DNA of 9,864 bases from Actinomycetes bacterium (lineage in GTDB: Bacteria; Actinomycetota; Acidimicrobiia; Acidimicrobiales; Microtrichaceae): contig JAFAFN010000202.1 of NCBI GenBank assembly GCA_023423475.1, positions 1 through 9,864 on the forward strand, given 5' to 3'. A model generated the notes under the pieces. It made no database searches and had not been told where the DNA came from. It saw only the letters and a list, made by a program, of their open reading frames with translations. Numbering within the stretch: position 1 is the first letter of the stretch; each line of letters begins with the position of its first letter. Below, one piece after another: positions 6,713-9,864 of the stretch. The position numbers were made by a program, and so were the translations under genes.

Positions 6713-6735
6713 ACCGGTCCGAACAGCGACTGCCC

Positions 6736-6741
6736 GGGAGG
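6736..6741 (+). promoter_or_regulatory. Ribosome binding site for cbiM
   Basis: GGGAGG, four bases before an in-frame GTG (6746) and 13 bases before ATG (6755). Spacing alone slightly favours the GTG, but the protein's metal-binding N-terminus favours the ATG. Confidence 0.5.
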
Positions 6742-6754
6742 TCCCGTGTTCTCC

Positions 6755-7435
6755 ATGCACATCCCCGACGGCTTCATCGACACCCCCACGTCGATCGCCG
6801 CCTGGATCATCGCCCTGATCGGCATCGCGATCGCGCTGCAGCGATCGTCGGACGACCCGCTCGAGTCCCGCGCCGCGATGGCCGGCATGGTCGCCGCGTT
6901 CGTCTTCGCCGGACAGATGCTGAACTTCCCCGTCGCCGGCGGCACCTCCGGACACCTCATGGGCGGCGTGCTCGCTGCGGTGCTCGTCGGGCCGTGGATG
7001 GGTGCGCTGGCACTGACCGTCGTGCTCGTGGTCCAGGCGGTGCTGTTCGCCGACGGCGGCATCAGCGCCATCGGACTCAACGTGATCAACATGGCGTTCA
7101 TCCCCGCCTTCGTCGGCTACGGGATCTTCGTGGTCACCCGGAAGCTCCTTCCCGCCACCCGCAGCGGGGTCCTGGCGTCCACCTTCGTGGCCTCGGTGCT
7201 CTCGATCGTGCTCTCCGCGATGGCCTTCGTCGTGCAGTACGCGATCGGCGGCAACGGTGCCGTGCCGATCGCCGAGGCGGCGACGGCCATGATCGGGGTG
7301 CACCTGCTCATCGGCGTCGGCGAGGCCCTCTTCACGGCGTTCGCGGTGGGAGCGGTGCTCGCGTCCCGGCCGGATCTGGTCTACGGCGCACGGGACCTGC
7401 GCCCGTCGGTGCCGACGATGGCGGTGGCCTCGTGA
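6755..7435 (+). CDS. cbiM: CbiM, substrate-binding membrane subunit of a Co/Ni ECF importer
   Basis: A 226-residue polytopic S-component that captures Co2+ or Ni2+. It begins MHIPDGFID; in structurally known NikM/CbiM proteins the metal is held by the free Met1 amine, His2 and a histidine near residue 67. Counting from ATG 6755, GGTSGHLMGG places a histidine exactly at 67, which is why I choose this start over the GTG at 6746 that would add three residues (MFS). Other family blocks are LFADGGISAIGLNVINMA (97-114) and GVHLLIGVGEALFTAFAVG (181-199). Hydrophobic helices are at about 14-29, 41-55, 68-98, 112-126, 137-161 and 180-202. It is the first gene of the operon and overlaps the next by four bases (GTGA). 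Nickel versus cobalt cannot be decided from sequence alone. Confidence 0.95.
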   Translation: MHIPDGFIDTPTSIAAWIIALIGIAIALQRSSDDPLESRAAMAGMVAAFVFAGQMLNFPVAGGTSGHLMGGVLAAVLVGPWMGALALTVVLVVQAVLFADGGISAIGLNVINMAFIPAFVGYGIFVVTRKLLPATRSGVLASTFVASVLSIVLSAMAFVVQYAIGGNGAVPIAEAATAMIGVHLLIGVGEALFTAFAVGAVLASRPDLVYGARDLRPSVPTMAVAS

Positions 7436-7824
7436 GCGGGACCAGCGCCTCCTCCCCCGCGGTCAACCCCACGCCGGCGGATCGCACCGCCACCGTGTGG
7501 TTCATCGTCGGTGGCGTGCTCGTCGCGCTGCTGCTCGCCTTCGTCGTCAGTCGCTATGCGAGCGGCTCACCCGACGGCCTGGAACGTGTCGCCGCCGACA
7601 AGGGCATCGACACCGAGGTCACCGACCACGCCCTCGGCGACTGGCCCTTCGCGGACTACTCGACGAGGGGCATCGACGACGAGGGTCTGGGGACCGGCGT
7701 GGCCGGCGTCATCGGTGTCGGCGTGACCTTCGCCGTCGCGTTCGGCGCCGTCTGGCTCGTGCGACTCGGCCGACGCGACGACGCGGGGCAGACCCGCTCC
7801 GAGGTCGACACCGGGTCCGTCTGA
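7432..7824 (+). CDS. PDGLE-domain subunit (CbiN/NikN-position protein) of the ECF importer
   Basis: A 130-residue small membrane protein with two predicted helices (about 22-40 and 88-111) flanking an extracytoplasmic loop. The loop starts with SPDGLERVAADKG (46-58), the diagnostic PDGLE motif, and ends with DYSTRGIDDEGLGTGVAG. It occupies the place of CbiN, the auxiliary subunit needed for metal loading in CbiMNQO, but its sequence is of the PDGLE type found in NikN-like proteins or fused to CbiM. The GTG at 7432 overlaps the cbiM stop (GTGA), indicating translational coupling. Its C-terminus is a hydrophilic tail (RRDDAGQTRSEVDTGSV). It probably helps CbiM open or load its metal site. Confidence 0.88.
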   Translation: MSGTSASSPAVNPTPADRTATVWFIVGGVLVALLLAFVVSRYASGSPDGLERVAADKGIDTEVTDHALGDWPFADYSTRGIDDEGLGTGVAGVIGVGVTFAVAFGAVWLVRLGRRDDAGQTRSEVDTGSV

Positions 7825-7837
7825 GCGCTCCCTGCCG

Positions 7838-8632
7838 ATGGGAGGTTCCCACTCGCACCGCGCCACCTCGTCATCGATCGCCGCGCCGCCGCCGACGTCG
7901 TCGCGGCGCCACCGGGTGGGAGCGGCCGAGCAGCTGGTCGTGCTGGGCGCCTTCGTGCTCGCCGTCGTGTCCACGCCCGTGCGAGCGGTCTGGGCGTTCG
8001 CCGCCTATGGCCTGATCCTCCTGGTCGTGCTGCGCTGGGCACGGGTACCACTGCGCACCGCCGCGCGGCGCACCGCCATCGAAGCCCCGTTCGTGCTCTT
8101 CGCGCTCGCCCTCCCCTTCATCGGGACCGGGCCGCGGACCGACGTGCTCGGCGTGTCGGTCTCGGTGGCGGGATCGTGGGCGGCGTGGGGTCTGGTCGCC
8201 CGCGCGACCTGCTGCGTGCTCGCAGCGGTCGTCGTGTCGTCCACCACGCCGGTCGCCGACCTGCTCGAGGGGTTCGACCGACTGCGCGTGCCCCGTACGC
8301 TCACGTCGATCGCGTCCTTCATGGTCCGCTACCTCGACGTCGTCGGCGCCGAGCTGCGCCGGCTGCAGATCGCCCGCATCTCACGCGGGGACGACCCCAG
8401 ATGGTTCTGGCAGGGTCGAGCGGTCGCGGCGACGGCGGCAGCATTGGCCATCCGGTCCTTCGAGCGGGGTGAGCGGGTCCAGTGGGCGATGACGTCACGG
8501 GGCTTCGACGGGACGTTCCCGGACACCTCGACGCGACGTACCCCGTTGCGGTGGTGGCCGGCCGTGCTCCCCGCCCTCGTCGCGTGGGGGATCGCCTTCG
8601 CAGCGATCGTGGACCACTGGGGTTCGGCGTGA
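7838..8632 (+). CDS. cbiQ: CbiQ, energy-coupling transmembrane subunit (EcfT-type)
   Basis: A 264-residue T-component that transmits ATPase movement to CbiM. A Ser/His/Pro-rich N-terminus (GGSHSHRATSSS, about 1-28) precedes helices at about 31-46, 50-68, 84-96, 108-135, 193-206 and 241-258. The two coupling motifs typical of EcfT proteins are visible: QIARISRG (177-184) and AMTSRGFDG (217-225). RLRVPRTLTSIASFMVRYLD (148-167) is the usual segment before the first motif. ATG 7838 lies 13 bases after the PDGLE stop. A GGGAGG (7840-7845) begins inside the start codon and has no in-frame start behind it, so initiation efficiency or exact start is uncertain; GTG 7916 is an alternative. The gene overlaps cbiO by four bases (GTGA). 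Confidence 0.92.
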   Translation: MGGSHSHRATSSSIAAPPPTSSRRHRVGAAEQLVVLGAFVLAVVSTPVRAVWAFAAYGLILLVVLRWARVPLRTAARRTAIEAPFVLFALALPFIGTGPRTDVLGVSVSVAGSWAAWGLVARATCCVLAAVVVSSTTPVADLLEGFDRLRVPRTLTSIASFMVRYLDVVGAELRRLQIARISRGDDPRWFWQGRAVAATAAALAIRSFERGERVQWAMTSRGFDGTFPDTSTRRTPLRWWPAVLPALVAWGIAFAAIVDHWGSA

Positions 8633-9366
8633 ACACCGCGATCGAGGTGGTCGACCTGCACCACCTCTACCCCGACGGAACCCACGTGCTGCGAGGTGTC
8701 GAGCTGTCGGTGCCGACGGGCCAACGTCTTGCCGTCCTGGGTCCGAACGGCTCGGGCAAGACCACGTTGATGCTGCACCTCAACGGCGTGCTCTCGCCGA
8801 CGCAGGGCAGCGTGAGCATCGACGGCAAGGTCGTGGAGCGCGAGAGCCTCCGGGACATCCGACGGCGGGTCGGGATCGTCTTCCAGGACCCCGACGACCA
8901 GCTCTTCATGCCGACGGTGCGCCAGGACGTGGCGTTCGGACCGGCCAACCTGGGTCTGCGCGACGACGAGCTCGGCTCGAGCGTGCAGCGAGCGCTCGCC
9001 CTCGTCGGGATGGCCGACGCCGCCGAACGAGCACCGCACCACCTCAGCTTCGGGCAGCGCCGCCGTGTCGCACTCGCGACCGTGCTCGCCATGGACCCGA
9101 CGCTGCTCGTCCTCGACGAGCCGTCGGCGAACCTCGACCCACAGGCCCGGAGGGAGCTCGCAGAGGTGCTGCTCGCGAGTGAGCTGACCACGGTCATCGT
9201 CACCCACGACCTGCTCTACGCCGCGCAGCTCTGCGAGCGCTCGGTGATCCTCGACGAGGGACGCATCGTCGCCGACGGGCCGACCCTCGAGCTGCTGACC
9301 GACGGAGAGCTGCTCTCGCGACATCGCCTGGAGCTGCCGCCGGGGGTGCGCCTGGACGGCGTCTGA
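8629..9366 (+). CDS. cbiO: CbiO, ATPase subunit of the Co/Ni ECF importer
   Basis: A 245-residue ABC ATPase that powers metal uptake, presumably as a homodimer since only one ATPase gene is present. Motifs in order: A-loop region HHLYPDGTHVL (11-21), Walker A GPNGSGKTT (38-46), Q-loop VFQDPDDQLF with Gln86 (84-93), signature LSFGQRRRVALA (139-150), Walker B LLVLDEPSANLD (159-170), with Glu164 catalytic, and switch His193 in VTHD. LSFGQ in place of LSGGQ and DPDDQLF are normal for the CbiO/EcfA branch. The GTG start at 8629 overlaps the cbiQ stop as GTGA; there is no separate ribosome site, so coupling is expected. The gene ends just before a strong hairpin. Confidence 0.95.
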   Translation: MNTAIEVVDLHHLYPDGTHVLRGVELSVPTGQRLAVLGPNGSGKTTLMLHLNGVLSPTQGSVSIDGKVVERESLRDIRRRVGIVFQDPDDQLFMPTVRQDVAFGPANLGLRDDELGSSVQRALALVGMADAAERAPHHLSFGQRRRVALATVLAMDPTLLVLDEPSANLDPQARRELAEVLLASELTTVIVTHDLLYAAQLCERSVILDEGRIVADGPTLELLTDGELLSRHRLELPPGVRLDGV

Positions 9367-9367
9367 T

Positions 9368-9390
9368 GGCGCCCGGCGACGCCGGGCGCC
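9368..9390. terminator. Strong GC hairpin ending the cbi operon
   Basis: GGCGCCCGGC, loop GAC, GCCGGGCGCC: a perfect ten-base-pair stem starting two bases after the cbiO stop. It lies in the 28-base gap to a convergent gene, so it probably stops transcription from both sides. No T-tract follows, as is usual in high-GC actinobacteria. Confidence 0.6.
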
Positions 9391-9394
9391 GTGA

Positions 9395-9864
9395 TCACGA
9401 GGCCGCTGCTCTGGCAGCGGCGGTGCGCTCCCCCGCGCTGCCGCTCGCACCGCGGTAGGTCGACGCATCGGTGCGGAACTCGGGATGGCCGTAGCTGCGC
9501 AGCCGCTGGCGCAGCGTCCAGGTGACCAACGTGTCGGTCACGGGGCGCAGCGGCGGCACCTTGTTGAGCAGCTTGACCGCTTCGAGTCGCCCGAAGATCA
9601 GCGGCGCCGCGGCCGCGACGCGGACCTTGTCGCCGTTGCTCATGCCGACACCCATCTGGGCCGCCTTCTCCTGGTCCCCGTTCAGGAAGGCCTTGATGAA
9701 GAACGCCGTGCTGAAGCTGCGCTCGAAGGTCTCGGCGATGCGGTTCGGGATCGAGTGGTCCGGCCGGAGGTAGGCACCCATCGTCGCCCGGACGAGCTCG
9801 CCGCAGGTCGCGTCGTCGTAGCCCTGGCGCAGGGTGGCCGCGCGCGCGAGGAACACCCTCAGGA
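9395..9864 (-). CDS. Unrecognised protein, C-terminal 155 residues (cut by window edge)
   Basis: The frame is open to the right edge, so the 5' part is missing; the GTG at 9856 is in frame but is probably internal. Third codon positions are almost all G or C, which supports real coding on this strand. The visible part looks mostly helical and cytosolic: ATCGELVRATMGAYL, ETFERSFSTAFFIKAFLNGD, DKVRVAAAAPLIFGRLEAVKLLNKVP and VTDTLVTWTLRQRLRSYGHPEF. It ends in a low-complexity Ala/Arg/Ser tail. I do not recognise a catalytic motif or family. It is convergent with cbiO across the hairpin at 9368-9390 and so is unlikely to belong to the metal operon. Confidence 0.7.
   Translation of the reverse strand, partial: LRVFLARAATLRQGYDDATCGELVRATMGAYLRPDHSIPNRIAETFERSFSTAFFIKAFLNGDQEKAAQMGVGMSNGDKVRVAAAAPLIFGRLEAVKLLNKVPPLRPVTDTLVTWTLRQRLRSYGHPEFRTDASTYRGASGSAGERTAAARAAAS

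Noticed and set aside
6625..6754. Cobalamin or NiCo riboswitch before cbiM
   Set aside because: The spacer is only 130 bases and contains neither a B12-box-like element nor the paired four-way-junction pattern of NiCo riboswitches. A protein operator explains the symmetry better.
5971..7431. Long plus-strand frame running through the regulator and cbiM
   Set aside because: Only its end (from GTG 7432) is real, as the PDGLE subunit. The upstream part is antisense to the regulator or out of frame with cbiM.
8329..9468. 379-residue minus-strand frame opposite cbiQ/cbiO
   Set aside because: Antisense shadow; the plus strand encodes complete EcfT and ABC ATPase motifs.
1..9864. CRISPR arrays, IS elements, tRNA/rRNA genes, prophage or defence genes
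   Set aside because: No regularly spaced repeats, transposase motifs, terminal inverted repeats, tRNA-like cloverleaf or phage/defence domains were seen on either strand.

Overview
The window is uniformly G+C-rich. Every real reading frame has G or C in nearly all third codon positions, and GTG and TTG starts are common. Together with a Nur/Zur-like Fur regulator and a luciferase-like (LLM) flavin/F420-type enzyme, this points to a free-living actinobacterium (Actinomycetota). An Acidimicrobiia-type lineage is possible, but that is a guess. Genes are packed tightly: no gap between genes exceeds about 130 bases. I see no rRNA, tRNA, insertion sequence, prophage or CRISPR signature.

Left part (1-5113). 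Two minus-strand genes lie at the left edge: a predicted secreted lipoprotein of the alpha/beta-hydrolase (secretory lipase-like) class, followed by a DinB/DUF664-like protein cut by the window edge. Diverging from them is a plus-strand run of four metabolic genes: an aldo/keto reductase resembling E. coli pyridoxal reductase YdbC/PdxI, a 161-residue protein I do not recognise, a cytosolic alpha/beta-hydrolase, and an LLM-class oxidoreductase. The spacings (43, 81 and 49 bases) allow one or two transcripts. A common pathway cannot be deduced.

Middle (5099-6745). A hairpin separates the convergent LLM gene and a minus-strand yedI (DUF808) membrane protein. Upstream of yedI, on the same strand, is a Fur-superfamily metalloregulator gene. 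It diverges from the transporter operon across a 130-base region whose midpoint holds a perfect 6-3-6 inverted repeat, a good candidate operator.

Right part (6755-9366). This is a complete energy-coupling-factor (ECF) cobalt/nickel importer: cbiM (substrate-binding membrane subunit), a two-helix PDGLE-domain subunit in the place of CbiN, cbiQ (EcfT-type coupling subunit) and cbiO (ATPase). Two 4-base GTGA overlaps show tight translational coupling. The most coherent story in the window is a metal-uptake module: the Fur-like regulator senses nickel, cobalt or zinc, binds the central repeat, and represses cbiM-N-Q-O and probably itself. yedI may share the regulator's transcript. A strong GC-rich hairpin ends the operon. 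A convergent minus-strand gene of unknown function then runs off the right edge.

Nothing here is clearly a new system. The parts most worth a second look are the regulator/operator/transporter unit, the possible link of yedI to it, and the unrecognised 161-residue protein.
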